A DNA stretch of 64,000 bases from Palsa-506 sp963707065 (GTDB lineage Bacteria; Actinomycetota; Actinomycetes; Streptosporangiales; Streptosporangiaceae): NCBI GenBank assembly GCA_963707065.1, contig CAVPPJ010000044.1:65037-129036 (forward strand), read 5' to 3'. A model generated the notes under the pieces. The model was given only the letters and a program-made list of their open reading frames with translations. It had not been told where the DNA came from and searched no databases. Shown in pieces: positions 34,755-43,169 of the stretch (position 1 is its first letter; each line of letters starts with the position of its first letter). The position numbers were made by a program, and so were the translations under genes.

Positions 34755-34774
34755 ACCGGGATATCCCGCCGTAG
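34751..34774 (+). CDS. seven-codon open frame (leader-like)
   Basis: MNRDIPP and a TAG stop. Its ATG overlaps the DppF-type stop (ATGA) and is preceded by a strong GGAGAGGAG sequence. It may be a leader peptide, or a relic of a gene start. No similarity can be judged at this size. Confidence 0.3.
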   Translation: MNRDIPP

Positions 34775-34890
34775 GTACCCAGCTGACGCCCGAGCGCAGC
34801 ACAGACGGCGCAGGCAGGAACACCGGAAGAATCCGGCCGGCCCGTGCCACCCCACCCGTAAGCAGACCCCTGGAATGGTCGATAACAAGA

Positions 34891-34908
34891 GGCCGGCGAG
34901 AGCCGGCC
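34891..34908 (+). other. hairpin just upstream of the solute-binding protein gene
   Basis: A perfect 7-bp stem GGCCGGC/GCCGGCC closed by a GAGA tetraloop, 19 bases before the ATG. GNRA loops are very stable. It could protect the 5' end of a processed transcript for the binding protein. Confidence 0.6.
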
Positions 34909-34927
34909 GGACACACGGAGTTTAAGC

Positions 34928-36625
34928 ATGAATCACAAAATCATGAAGGGCCTGGCGGCAGCGGCCGTGCTCTGCACGGCGCTGGCAGCCTGCAGCAGCT
35001 CAGCCTCCTCCTCCCCCAGCAGCCAGTCGTCGTCAGCTGCCTCGGGTAAGCCGCTGGTCATTGACGACACCCCGATCTCGCCGATGACAGATACCTTCAA
35101 CCCCTACTCGGCAACATCCACCGGCTACGTGGTAGGCGCGGAGAGCCTCTACAACGAGCCACTGATGGTCTTCAACACCCTGAACCCGACCCAGCCGCCC
35201 TACTACCTCCTCGCCACCGCGTACACCTGGTCCAACGGCGGCAAGACGCTGACCCTGAAGATCCGCCCGGGCGTGAAGTGGAGCGACGGGCAGCCGTTCA
35301 GTGCCAGCGACGTCGCCTACACGTTCAACATGATCAGGACGGCCAAGGGCCTGACAACGGACGGCACGCCGGTACCGGTCAGCGCCACGGCGCCGAACGC
35401 CACCACGGCCGTGCTGAAATTCAGCCAGGCGGAATACGCGAACCTGTTCCTGATCGGCCAGACGTACATCGTCCCGCAGCACGTCTGGTCCAAGGTCAAC
35501 CCCACTACCTTCACCGACCCGAAGCCGATCGGAACCGGCCCGTACGTGCTCGACAAGTTCACCCCGCAGGGCTTCACGCTCAAGCAGAACCCGCTCTACT
35601 GGAACAAGGCCAACGTGCATGTCCCAGAAATCTCCTACCCGGCCTATACCGCGAACTTCAACATCGTTAACCCGCTGGCCTCCGGCCAGATCGACTACGC
35701 GGGCAACGACATCGCCAACGTCCAGAACGTGTACCTGGCCAAGAGCCCGAGTAATCACACCTGGTACGCCAAGGCGCCCTACCTGACCGCCAACAACGTG
35801 GTGTCGCTGATCTTCAACGTCAACAAGGCACCCTTGAACGATCCGGCGGTGCGGCAGGCGATCAGCTACGCGATCAACCGGCAGCAGCTCTCGTCCCAGG
35901 GCGAGACCGGTTACGAGCTGCCGGAGACGTCGACCAGCGGGCTGCTGCTGCCCAGCGCAAGCAGCTACCTGACACCGGCCCTGGCCAACAACATTCCACC
36001 GACCGGCGACCCGGCCAAGGTCACGTCCATCCTCACCGCCGCCGGCTACAAGAAGGTCAACGGCAAGTGGTCCAAGGGCGGCAAGGCCATCAGCTTCTCC
36101 ATCTCGGACCCGATTCCCTATTCGGACTACTACCTCGACGCGCAGGACATCGCCCACCAGCTGAACCCGCTCGGCTTCAACGTCACCGTCAACGGCATCA
36201 GCAATCCCGCTGTCTGGGATGGCGATGTCACTAACGGCACCTTCGACACGGCCATCCACTGGAGCAACCAGGGCCCGACGCCCTACCAGATCTACGACAA
36301 CTGGATGGATGACTCGCTGACCGCGCCGACCGGCAAGCCTGCCGCAGGCGACCTGGGACGGTACAAGAACGCCGCCGCGCAGGCAGCGCTCGCCGCGTAC
36401 GCCGCAGGCGCCACCGCCTCGGCACAGCATGCAGCGATCAGCAAGCTGGAGAACATCATGAACACCCAGGTCCCGGTGGCCCCGCTGCTCCAGGGAGCCG
36501 ACTGGTACGAATTCTCCACGAAGGACTACGTCGGCTGGGAGTCGGCAAGTAACCCGTTCATGAACCCGACACCCGGCTCGCCGTACCTCGAAGAGACTGT
36601 CCTCCACCTCAAGCCCGCTTCCTGA
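34928..36625 (+). CDS. ABC transporter solute-binding lipoprotein, family 5
   Basis: A 565-residue lipoprotein. The signal peptide ends in the lipobox LAAC at residues 18-21, followed by a Ser-rich linker. The SBP_bac_5 features include TFNPYSATSTGYVV, LKIRPGVKWSDGQPFSASDVAYTF and NDPAVRQAISYAINRQQL. It captures the substrate outside the membrane for the Dpp-type permeases upstream. The ATG follows GGAG. Hairpins on both sides of this cistron suggest it is expressed more than its neighbours, as is common for binding proteins. Confidence 0.93.
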   Translation: MNHKIMKGLAAAAVLCTALAACSSSASSSPSSQSSSAASGKPLVIDDTPISPMTDTFNPYSATSTGYVVGAESLYNEPLMVFNTLNPTQPPYYLLATAYTWSNGGKTLTLKIRPGVKWSDGQPFSASDVAYTFNMIRTAKGLTTDGTPVPVSATAPNATTAVLKFSQAEYANLFLIGQTYIVPQHVWSKVNPTTFTDPKPIGTGPYVLDKFTPQGFTLKQNPLYWNKANVHVPEISYPAYTANFNIVNPLASGQIDYAGNDIANVQNVYLAKSPSNHTWYAKAPYLTANNVVSLIFNVNKAPLNDPAVRQAISYAINRQQLSSQGETGYELPETSTSGLLLPSASSYLTPALANNIPPTGDPAKVTSILTAAGYKKVNGKWSKGGKAISFSISDPIPYSDYYLDAQDIAHQLNPLGFNVTVNGISNPAVWDGDVTNGTFDTAIHWSNQGPTPYQIYDNWMDDSLTAPTGKPAAGDLGRYKNAAAQAALAAYAAGATASAQHAAISKLENIMNTQVPVAPLLQGADWYEFSTKDYVGWESASNPFMNPTPGSPYLEETVLHLKPAS

Positions 36626-36700
36626 GCAGGCACCGGACCGCGAGGCGGAAGGAAAGCCGTAACAACCATGACAACCCCATTCCCGGGGCTGATCCCGGTC

Positions 36701-36728
36701 GGCCGGCCCAGCGCATGCTGGGCCGGCC
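36701..36728 (+). terminator. strong hairpin between binding-protein gene and GH3 gene
   Basis: A perfect 12-bp stem (GGCCGGCCCAGC and GCTGGGCCGGCC) with a GCAT loop. There is no T run. It probably acts as an attenuator or 3' mRNA stabiliser, lowering GH3 relative to the binding protein. Confidence 0.65.
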
Positions 36729-36768
36729 TGCCGGGTGCCCAGACACCCAGAAACACACGAGGCCGGCG

Positions 36769-39306
36769 ATGACCGCGGCCCCCGCCAACCCGGAAAAGAC
36801 GCAGCCGGGCAGCGGAACGGATGCGGCCGGCCAGTCCGGCGCAGCCACCGGAACGGTCACGGACGCCATCGCCGTGGCTGCGCTCACCGTGGCGGAGAAG
36901 GTGCTCCTGCTGACGGGCGCCGACAGCTGGCGGACCCAGGGCGCCGCGGCCCTGGGCCTGCGGCCGATGACCACATCGGACGGCCCCGCCGGTGCCCGCG
37001 GCGTCATCAAGGACGAGCGCTTCCCGTCCTCCAGCCTGCCCTGCCCGTCCGCCCTCGGCGCCACCTGGGATACGGCGCTGGTGCACGAGGTGGCCGCCGC
37101 GCTAGGCGCGGAGGCCAGGAGCAAGGGCATCGACATACTGCTCGCGCCGACGATCAACCTGATGCGCACGCCGCTCGGCGGCCGCGGATTCGAGTGCTTC
37201 GCCGAGGATCCGGTGCTGACCGCCCGCATCGCAGTCGCGTACGTCCGCGGCCTGCAGTCCGCGGACGTGGCGGCGACCGTCAAGCATTACGTCGGCAACG
37301 ACTCCGAAACCGAGCGCTGGAGCTACGACGCGCGCATCACGGAGAACGTGCTGCGCGAGCTCTACCTGCCACCCTTCGAGGCCTGCGTGCGCGAAGCCGG
37401 CGTCATGCTGGTCATGGCCGCCTACAACACGGTCAACGGGGTCCGGATGACCGAGCACGAGCAGCTGCTCAAGGACGTGCTCAAGGGCGAGTGGGGCTTC
37501 GACGGCGTCGTCACCTCCGACTGGCACGCGGCGCGCAGCACGGCGGCAACCGCGCTCGCGGCGCTCGACCTGGCCATGCCGGGGCCGGACGGGCCGTGGG
37601 GCGAACCGCTGGCCCAGGCCGTGACGGACGGCGCGGTCCGGCCGGAGGTACTCGACGACAAGGTCCTGCGGCTGCTGCGGCTCGCCCGCAAGGTCGGGGC
37701 GCTGGGCGGCTCCGGGGATACCCCGGCGCGGCCTGCCGAGCCTGCCTTCATCGATCCCCGGCTGCTGCGCAGGGCAACCGCGGCCTCGCTCGTCCTGCTC
37801 CGCAACGAGCAGGAGGCACTGCCGATCCGCCCGGATGCGATCAGCAGCCTGGCCCTGCTCGGCCCGAACGCCGTCCAGCCGACCATCCAGGGCGGCGGCA
37901 GCGCGGGCGTCGTGCCGGTCAGCGTTTCGACGCCGGAGAGCGCACTCCGCACGGCGCTCGGCGGCCAGACCGGGATCACCACGGCACCGGGCTGCCAGAC
38001 CTGGGTGCTGGTGCCGGAGCCGGCCGCGGGCTCACTCCGCGACCCGGACACCGGCGAGCCCGGGCTACGGCTGGAGTTCCGCGCCGCCGACGGCACCCTC
38101 ATCGGCAGCGAGCACCGCTCTTCGATGTCCCTGTCCTGGTGGGACGGCGTCCCGCCGGGCATCGGCTGGGGCGAGAGCGGGCGGATCGTGCTGCTCGCCT
38201 CGTTCCTGCCCGGGACCACCGGGCCGCACCTGATCGGCGCGGCCGGCGTCGGGCGGCTGACGATCGCGGTGGACGGCACTACCGTGGCCGACGAGGCGAC
38301 CAGCATCCCTGCCGACCCGGTCGAGGCGATGACCCGGCCGGGCGAGGTGCGCGCTACCGCCATGCTCCAGGCCGGCCGTGCGGCGGCGGTCCGGCTGGAG
38401 TTCAGGCCCGCGGCCGACGCCGAGGGACCGCTCAGTGTCCGGCTCGGCATCGTGGCCGTCGCGGACGAGGACGAGATGCTCGCCGAGGCGGTGCAGGCCG
38501 CGAGCACGGCCGACGCCGCCATCGTGGTCGTCGGCTCGGCCGCGATGACCGAAAGCGAGGGCTTCGACCGGAGCACGCTGACGCTGCCCGGGCGCCAGGA
38601 TGAGCTGATCGCGCGGGTTGCCGCCGTGAACAGCAGGACCGTTGTCGTCGTCAACGCCGGGATGCCGGTGCTGATGCCGTGGGCGGGTGACGTCGCCGCG
38701 GTGCTCTACGCGTGGCTGCCCGGCCAGGCGATGGGCGAGGCGCTGGCCGATGTCCTGCTCGGCCACGCGGAACCCGGTGGCCGGCTGCCAGTGACCATGC
38801 CGGCCCGCGAGGCGGACTGCCCGGTGCTGCAGGCCAGGCCGACTGACGGCGTGCTCAGCTACGACGAGGGCCTGCTCATCGGCTACCGCGGCTATGACGC
38901 GGCCGGAACCAGCCCGCATTTCCCGTTCGGCCATGGCCTTGGGTACACGACCTGGGCGTACGAGTCGCTGCGGGCGGGCGCCGGGAGCCTGGCGCCGGGC
39001 GACGACCTGCAGTTGCTGGTCACCGTCAGGAACACCGGGACGCGGCCGGGACGCGAGGTCGTCCAGGCGTACCTGGCCGGGCCGCCGGGCGACGGCACCC
39101 GGCCGGTTCGCGCGCTGGCCGCGTTCGGGATCGCCGAGGCCGGCCCAGGGGAACAGGCCGAGGTGGCGCTGCGCGTGCCGGCCAGGGCGTTCGCCCGCTG
39201 GGACACCGGCACGGCCAGCTGGACCTGGCCCCGGGAGGTGTTCACCCTGGAGGTGGGCAGGTCATCGCGGGACCTGCGGCTGTCCGCGCAGGTTGCGCCG
39301 GGCTGA
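36769..39306 (+). CDS. beta-glucosidase, glycoside hydrolase family 3
   Basis: An 845-residue GH3 enzyme. The first domain (about 40-310) holds TINLMRTPLGGRGFECFAED, KHYVGNDSE and the catalytic nucleophile Asp in GVVTSDWHA. The second domain (about 345-680) is interrupted by a PA14-like insert around 420-560. A fibronectin-III-like domain (LVTVRNTGTRPGREVVQAYL) ends the protein. No signal peptide is seen, so it should cleave imported beta-glucosides in the cytoplasm. It is the last gene of the LacI/ABC unit. Confidence 0.92.
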   Translation: MTAAPANPEKTQPGSGTDAAGQSGAATGTVTDAIAVAALTVAEKVLLLTGADSWRTQGAAALGLRPMTTSDGPAGARGVIKDERFPSSSLPCPSALGATWDTALVHEVAAALGAEARSKGIDILLAPTINLMRTPLGGRGFECFAEDPVLTARIAVAYVRGLQSADVAATVKHYVGNDSETERWSYDARITENVLRELYLPPFEACVREAGVMLVMAAYNTVNGVRMTEHEQLLKDVLKGEWGFDGVVTSDWHAARSTAATALAALDLAMPGPDGPWGEPLAQAVTDGAVRPEVLDDKVLRLLRLARKVGALGGSGDTPARPAEPAFIDPRLLRRATAASLVLLRNEQEALPIRPDAISSLALLGPNAVQPTIQGGGSAGVVPVSVSTPESALRTALGGQTGITTAPGCQTWVLVPEPAAGSLRDPDTGEPGLRLEFRAADGTLIGSEHRSSMSLSWWDGVPPGIGWGESGRIVLLASFLPGTTGPHLIGAAGVGRLTIAVDGTTVADEATSIPADPVEAMTRPGEVRATAMLQAGRAAAVRLEFRPAADAEGPLSVRLGIVAVADEDEMLAEAVQAASTADAAIVVVGSAAMTESEGFDRSTLTLPGRQDELIARVAAVNSRTVVVVNAGMPVLMPWAGDVAAVLYAWLPGQAMGEALADVLLGHAEPGGRLPVTMPAREADCPVLQARPTDGVLSYDEGLLIGYRGYDAAGTSPHFPFGHGLGYTTWAYESLRAGAGSLAPGDDLQLLVTVRNTGTRPGREVVQAYLAGPPGDGTRPVRALAAFGIAEAGPGEQAEVALRVPARAFARWDTGTASWTWPREVFTLEVGRSSRDLRLSAQVAPG

Positions 39307-39360
39307 GCCGCCCGGCACCGCCGGCCTGTGCGGGCCGCCGCTCAGGCGCCGCCGTTCAGG

Positions 39361-39394
39361 CCGCCGCTCAGGCTGGCGGCGGCCTGAGCGGCGG
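39361..39394. terminator. bidirectional hairpin terminator after the GH3 gene
   Basis: A perfect 12-bp stem (CCGCCGCTCAGG and CCTGAGCGGCGG) with a 10-base loop, followed by TTT. It lies between the GH3 gene and a convergent VOC gene. Confidence 0.7.
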
Positions 39395-39402
39395 TTTGCG
39401 GC

Positions 39403-39813
39403 TCACTGCTGGCCTGGCCCGACGAGTTCCACCTCGAAGCCATCACGGTCTTCCAGGTAGGCCGCATAGTGCTGGTCACCGCCCGCGTGGGGGTGACGGT
39501 CCGTGAACATCAGCTGCCAGCCGTGGCGCTGCGCATCGGCGGTCAGCTCATCCAGCCTGGCCGTGGTGGCGACATGGAAGGCGAGATGATTCAGCCCGGG
39601 CCGGCATCGCTCATGGCGGCCGGCCGTCATCGCCGGCGACTGCTCGACGACGATGTAGGTGGGCCCGGCGCGCCAACTGCGGCCTCCTGGCCAGTCCTGG
39701 AACGGCTGGTAGCCGAGGGCCGTCAGCAGCCACCCCCAGCTGGCCACGGCACGGTCCAGGTCCGGTACCCACAACTCGACATGATGCAGCATCCCGTCCG
39801 GGGCAGATTCCAT
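39403..39813 (-). CDS. VOC (glyoxalase/bleomycin resistance) family protein
   Basis: A 136-residue protein with the paired beta-alpha-beta-beta-beta fold. Metal-site candidates are the His of LHHVELWVPDLDRAV, the Glu of IVVEQS, the His of LNHLAFHV and the final Glu of DGFEVELVG. Members bind metal and act in isomerisation, ring cleavage or resistance; the substrate cannot be told. ATG 39813 is the first start that fits the domain. Confidence 0.85.
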   Translation of the reverse strand: MESAPDGMLHHVELWVPDLDRAVASWGWLLTALGYQPFQDWPGGRSWRAGPTYIVVEQSPAMTAGRHERCRPGLNHLAFHVATTARLDELTADAQRHGWQLMFTDRHPHAGGDQHYAAYLEDRDGFEVELVGPGQQ

Positions 39814-39925
39814 CCGCTCAGCATGCCGCTGATTCCTGACCGCTGTCCCGGCTTGCCTGTCCGCACCGCCCGCGCAGTTCCCCTGAGCGGGGCGGCCGGT
39901 ACGGGCCGATCGGGTTGGCCGGAGC

Positions 39926-40426
39926 TCACAGCCGCGCCAGCAGGTGCTGGTAGCGCGGGCGGAATCCCTCCCGCTCGTAGAGCCGGATCGCGCCTGCATT
40001 GCCCGCCGCGACGGTCACCGACCAGTAGCCGACGCCGCGCGCCCGCAGCAGCTCGCGGGCCGCCTCCATCAGCCTGGTGCCGATGCCCCGGCCGCGGGCA
40101 TGCTCGGCGACGGCGAGGGATTCCAGGTCGCCGACCGCCTCTCCGAGATCCCAGGTCGCGCCGGACTCGGCCAGCCGGACCACCGCGTATCCGTCCGGAG
40201 CCTGCTGCGGCGATGCCGCGTCGACGGCCAGCAGCAGCCACGCCCGGCCGCTCGACAGCCAGGCTTCGTACTCGAGCCGCCTGCGGCGCCACGCCTCATC
40301 CGGGCTCCGCACCGGCAGCTGGCCCGCGGTCAGCACCCGGTGATGCTCGACCATCGCCTTCCACAACGGCGCTACCTCGTCCAGCCTCGCCGGATCGGCC
40401 ACGATGACGCTGTACTCGATTTCCAC
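39926..40426 (-). CDS. GNAT family N-acetyltransferase
   Basis: A 166-residue acetyl-CoA-dependent transferase. The A motif VAEHARGRGIGTRLMEAARELL binds the pyrophosphate of acetyl-CoA, and NAGAIRLYEREGF is the B motif. The gene begins at GTG. The substrate is unknown. Confidence 0.87.
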   Translation of the reverse strand: MEIEYSVIVADPARLDEVAPLWKAMVEHHRVLTAGQLPVRSPDEAWRRRRLEYEAWLSSGRAWLLLAVDAASPQQAPDGYAVVRLAESGATWDLGEAVGDLESLAVAEHARGRGIGTRLMEAARELLRARGVGYWSVTVAAGNAGAIRLYEREGFRPRYQHLLARL

Positions 40427-40490
40427 CCGGCCACGCTACGTCACGCACCGCGGCCAGCGCCCGGCCGGTTTCTGCTGCCGTCCGCAGGCG

Positions 40491-41243
40491 TCAGGGAGCG
40501 ATGCGGTAGTGGTACCCGTGATGATCGGCGAAACCTGCCTGCCGGTACAACGAGCGAGCGGCCGTATTGTCGTTCTCGACCTGAAGGTAGAGGCCGGAGA
40601 TTCCACGGTCGCGGGCCAGCCCGGCCAGGGCGCCGATGACCGCGCTGGCCAGCCCGCGGCGCCGCCAGGCCGGATCGACCTCGAAGGCGGTGAAGCCCGC
40701 CCACTCCCCCGCGGCCGCCAGCCGCCCGATCGCCAGCACCTGGCCGGCCTCCCGGACGGAGGCGAACGCCTGCCACGGGGCGGACATCAGCAGCCGCCGC
40801 GAGACCGGCGGCGGCACCCGGCCGCGATAGCGGTACAGCGCCAGCCAGCCGTCGTCGGGCTCGGCCGCCACGTCGACGTGCACCGCCGCGCCCGCCGGCC
40901 GGCCGGCGATCGCGCCGGGAGCTGCCGTCATCACCGTGGCCGGGCCGGGCCGCAGGAGCCAGCCCCGCTCGTCCAGGAACTGGTCGACCGCGGAGCGCTC
41001 CGGCTGGCCCAGCGGGAACGAGACGGCGACCATCGCGGGCAGGCCACGGGCCTGATACCACTGGCGGACCTCGCCGACCGCCGCGCCCAGCGGCAGCCCC
41101 GGATCGCCGATCGCGAGCGCGCTGTTCGCCCGGCCGGTGAAACCGTCCGCCGCGCGCAGCAGCCAGCTGCCGAGCGGGCTCTCCTCCGGCGCGCGCCAGC
41201 CGGCCGCGGCCGCCCTCTCAAGATCGGGAATCGGGATCTCCAT
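40491..41243 (-). CDS. GNAT family N-acetyltransferase
   Basis: A 250-residue protein. The C-terminal half is a standard GNAT domain (VDPAWRRRGLASAVIGALAGLA, then NDNTAARSLYRQAGF). The N-terminal half (about 1-120) looks like a degenerate second GNAT domain, as in actinobacterial tandem GNATs. It is preceded by a short gap and a divergent DUF3995 gene. Substrate unknown. Confidence 0.85.
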   Translation of the reverse strand: MEIPIPDLERAAAAGWRAPEESPLGSWLLRAADGFTGRANSALAIGDPGLPLGAAVGEVRQWYQARGLPAMVAVSFPLGQPERSAVDQFLDERGWLLRPGPATVMTAAPGAIAGRPAGAAVHVDVAAEPDDGWLALYRYRGRVPPPVSRRLLMSAPWQAFASVREAGQVLAIGRLAAAGEWAGFTAFEVDPAWRRRGLASAVIGALAGLARDRGISGLYLQVENDNTAARSLYRQAGFADHHGYHYRIAP

Positions 41244-41328
41244 GACCCGCCAGCCTGCCAGCTGTCCCGATTCCGGTGCCCGGGACCGGTGCCGGGTGCC
41301 ATCACCCCAGCCCGGGTACGGTCACCAT

Positions 41329-41799
41329 GTGACGATGCGCCGGGCCGGGATAGCGACGGCCAGTGCCGCGCTGTTCGCGCTCGCCGGGCTGCACGCGGCC
41401 TGGGGGGCCGGCTCCGCGTGGCCGCTGCCGGACCGCGACGCGCTGGCGGACGCCGTGATCGGCGCGGCGGAGGTGCCGTCCGCGGCCGCCTGCTTCGCGG
41501 TCAGCGGCGCGCTCGCCGCTGCGGGCGCGCTGGTGGCCGGCCGACCAGGCGGCAAGCACCCGGTCATACGCCGGCTCGGTACCGCCACGGTCGTCGCCGT
41601 CCTGGCCGGGCGCGGCGCGCTCGGCCTGACCGGCCGTACCCGGCTGGTGTCGCCCGCCTCGGCATCAGCCCGGTTCGTGCGGCTGGACCGGCGCGTGTAC
41701 TCCCCGCTGTGCCTCGGGCTGGCCGGCCTGTCAGCGCTGTCCCTGCTGCCCCGGCGGACCGTCCGGCCTGTGCTGCGAGACTGTGATCATGCGGAATAA
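41329..41799 (+). CDS. DUF3995 family membrane protein
   Basis: A 156-residue protein with four hydrophobic segments. LHAAWGAGSAWPLPDRDALADAVIG near residue 20 is the conserved DUF3995 segment. Function unknown. It starts at GTG 41329 or ATG 41335. Its 3' end overlaps the nonapeptide-repeat gene by 11 bases, suggesting the two are translated together. Confidence 0.82.
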   Translation: MTMRRAGIATASAALFALAGLHAAWGAGSAWPLPDRDALADAVIGAAEVPSAAACFAVSGALAAAGALVAGRPGGKHPVIRRLGTATVVAVLAGRGALGLTGRTRLVSPASASARFVRLDRRVYSPLCLGLAGLSALSLLPRRTVRPVLRDCDHAE

Positions 41800-42076
41800 G
41801 CGTGACGCGTCCACGGCCGGGTCGGCCGGATCGCTGCTGAGTATCGGGTCGAGCGGCTCGATCCTGTCGATCGGCTCCAGCGGCTCGATCCTGTCCATCG
41901 GCTCGGCGGGGTCGATCCTGTCGATCGGCTCAGCCGGCTCGGTGGCTTCGGTGTTCTCGGTCGGCTCGGCGGCGAGCGCGGGCTCGGTATTGTCCGGCTT
42001 CTCGTATCTGTCGCTCCTGGCCTGGCGGTCCAGCCGGACCATCGGGCCGGCCGGACGGCCTGCGAAGGGTGCCTGA
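41789..42076 (+). CDS. nonapeptide-repeat (GSSGSILSI) protein
   Basis: A 95-residue protein. Residues 11-55 are five tandem nine-residue units: GSAGSLLSI, GSSGSILSI, GSSGSILSI, GSAGSILSI and GSAGSVASV. Degenerate Ser/Gly/Ala-rich units follow to about 70, then an aromatic/aliphatic segment (FSYLSLLAW) and a basic tail. Serine and glycine codons vary between units, so the repeat is kept at the protein level rather than by recent DNA slippage. A beta-solenoid or membrane-associated fold is plausible. No function is known to me. It overlaps the DUF3995 gene. Confidence 0.75.
   Translation: MRNKRDASTAGSAGSLLSIGSSGSILSIGSSGSILSIGSAGSILSIGSAGSVASVFSVGSAASAGSVLSGFSYLSLLAWRSSRTIGPAGRPAKGA
41819..41953 (+). 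repeat. five 27-bp coding repeats
   Basis: DNA counterpart of the five nonapeptide units. The reverse strand can also be read as a repetitive open frame, but that is a by-product of the in-frame 27-bp repeat. Confidence 0.85.
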
Positions 42077-42166
42077 CCTGCGTGAGTGAGCAGGCGGTTT
42101 TGCTGGTCACCGGCATCCCGGCGGCCGGCCAGTGGCCGGCCTTCCCGGCTCTCTAGTGTCGTGTCC

Positions 42167-42908
42167 ATGAGGATCACGGTCCTGGGCGGCAGCGGCGCCT
42201 GGCCGACTGCGCGGCAGGCCTGCAGCGGCTACCTGGCAGAAAGCGACGGCTTCCTGCTGCTCATCGACCCGGGCTATGCCACCCTGCCCAGGCTCCTGGA
42301 GCACGCCGCGGCCAGCGCGGTCGACGCGGTGCTGGTCAGTCACCGGCACGCGGATCACTGCGCCGACCTGAGCCCGCTGCTGCGGGCCCGGGCGATGAGC
42401 GATGATCCGCCGGGTGCGCTGGCCGTGCACACGATGCCGGGCGCGGTCGACGCGGTCCTCGCGCTGGATCCTTCGCGGCTGCAGGACGGGTCATTCGTGC
42501 TTCGCGAGTTCACGCCGCCGGACCGGTTCAGCATCGGCCCGTTCGAGATCAGCAGCTGGCTGCTGCCGCACCATGTGCCCAACGCCGGGCTGCGGCTGAC
42601 CGCCGGCCGATCCGTGCTGGCCTACACCGGGGACACCGGCCCCAGCCCCGCCATAGCGGCCATGGCCCGCGGCGCCGACCTGCTGCTGGCCGAGGCCACG
42701 CACCCGCACGTCGTCCCGGCGGACTCCGCTGCCTACCTGAGCAGCGCCGTTCAGGCCGGGCAGCACGCGACCCGGGCCGGCGCTGGCGCTCGTGCTGACC
42801 CACCTGTGGCCGGGCACGGATCCGGTGGTCGCGCGGGAGGCAGCAACGGCCACGTTCACCGGCCCCATCGAGGTGGCGCGTCCCGGCCTGGTCATCGACC
42901 TGCCCTGA
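42167..42908 (+). pseudogene. MBL-fold metallo-hydrolase, frameshifted
   Basis: A metallo-beta-lactamase-fold enzyme of about 245 residues, RNase Z-like/phosphodiesterase branch. MRITVLGGSGAWPTARQACS, the metal motif SHRHADHCADL, LLPHHVPNAGLRL, YTGDTGPS and LLAEATH are intact in the first frame. After GQHATRAG the frame is lost. Another frame continues LALVLTHLWPGTDPVVAREA and VARPGLVIDLP with TGA at 42906-42908. A two-base loss or one-base gain is inferred near 42778-42786. If the shift is real, the last metal-site histidine (LTHLWPG) is lost. Confidence 0.85.
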
Positions 42909-42929
42909 GTCACTGCCGCCGGGCGGTGG

Positions 42930-43082
42930 CCCGGCGGCCCTGATCTCCTCGCGCAACTGCCCGGGACGGTGGATGTAGCCGCAGAAGCATCCGGGATGCC
43001 GTGGCGACATCTGGCCGGTGCGTTCCATGTCCTGTACTAGCTCGCTGGCTGCCGGGTACAGGTCTCCCACAGAACCGTGCAC
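42930..43082 (-). pseudogene. remnant of a class I SAM-dependent methyltransferase
   Basis: About 50 residues (LYPAASELVQDMERTGQ, then SPRHPGCFCGYIHRPGQLRE) resemble the middle-to-late part of actinobacterial methyltransferases, where the pattern is D-L-x-D-G-Q-H-x-N-P-x-x-x-P-x-Y-F-T-T-A-Y-F-H. Neither the SAM-binding part upstream nor the C-terminus downstream is found in any frame, so only a fragment remains. Confidence 0.4.
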
Positions 43083-43169
43083 GTCGGCCCACCGGAAACA
43101 GCTTCCGGCCCGGCGTCCTGGGCGGCGCCGGGCCGGATCAACTGTGAGCCAACCTGCCGGTGCTGGCGG

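Noticed and set aside
41731..42177. Antisense frame with repeated Asp-Arg-Ile-Glu-Pro units
   Set aside because: It is the mirror of the 27-bp repeat of the nonapeptide gene; the sense strand has the overlap with DUF3995 and a proper start.
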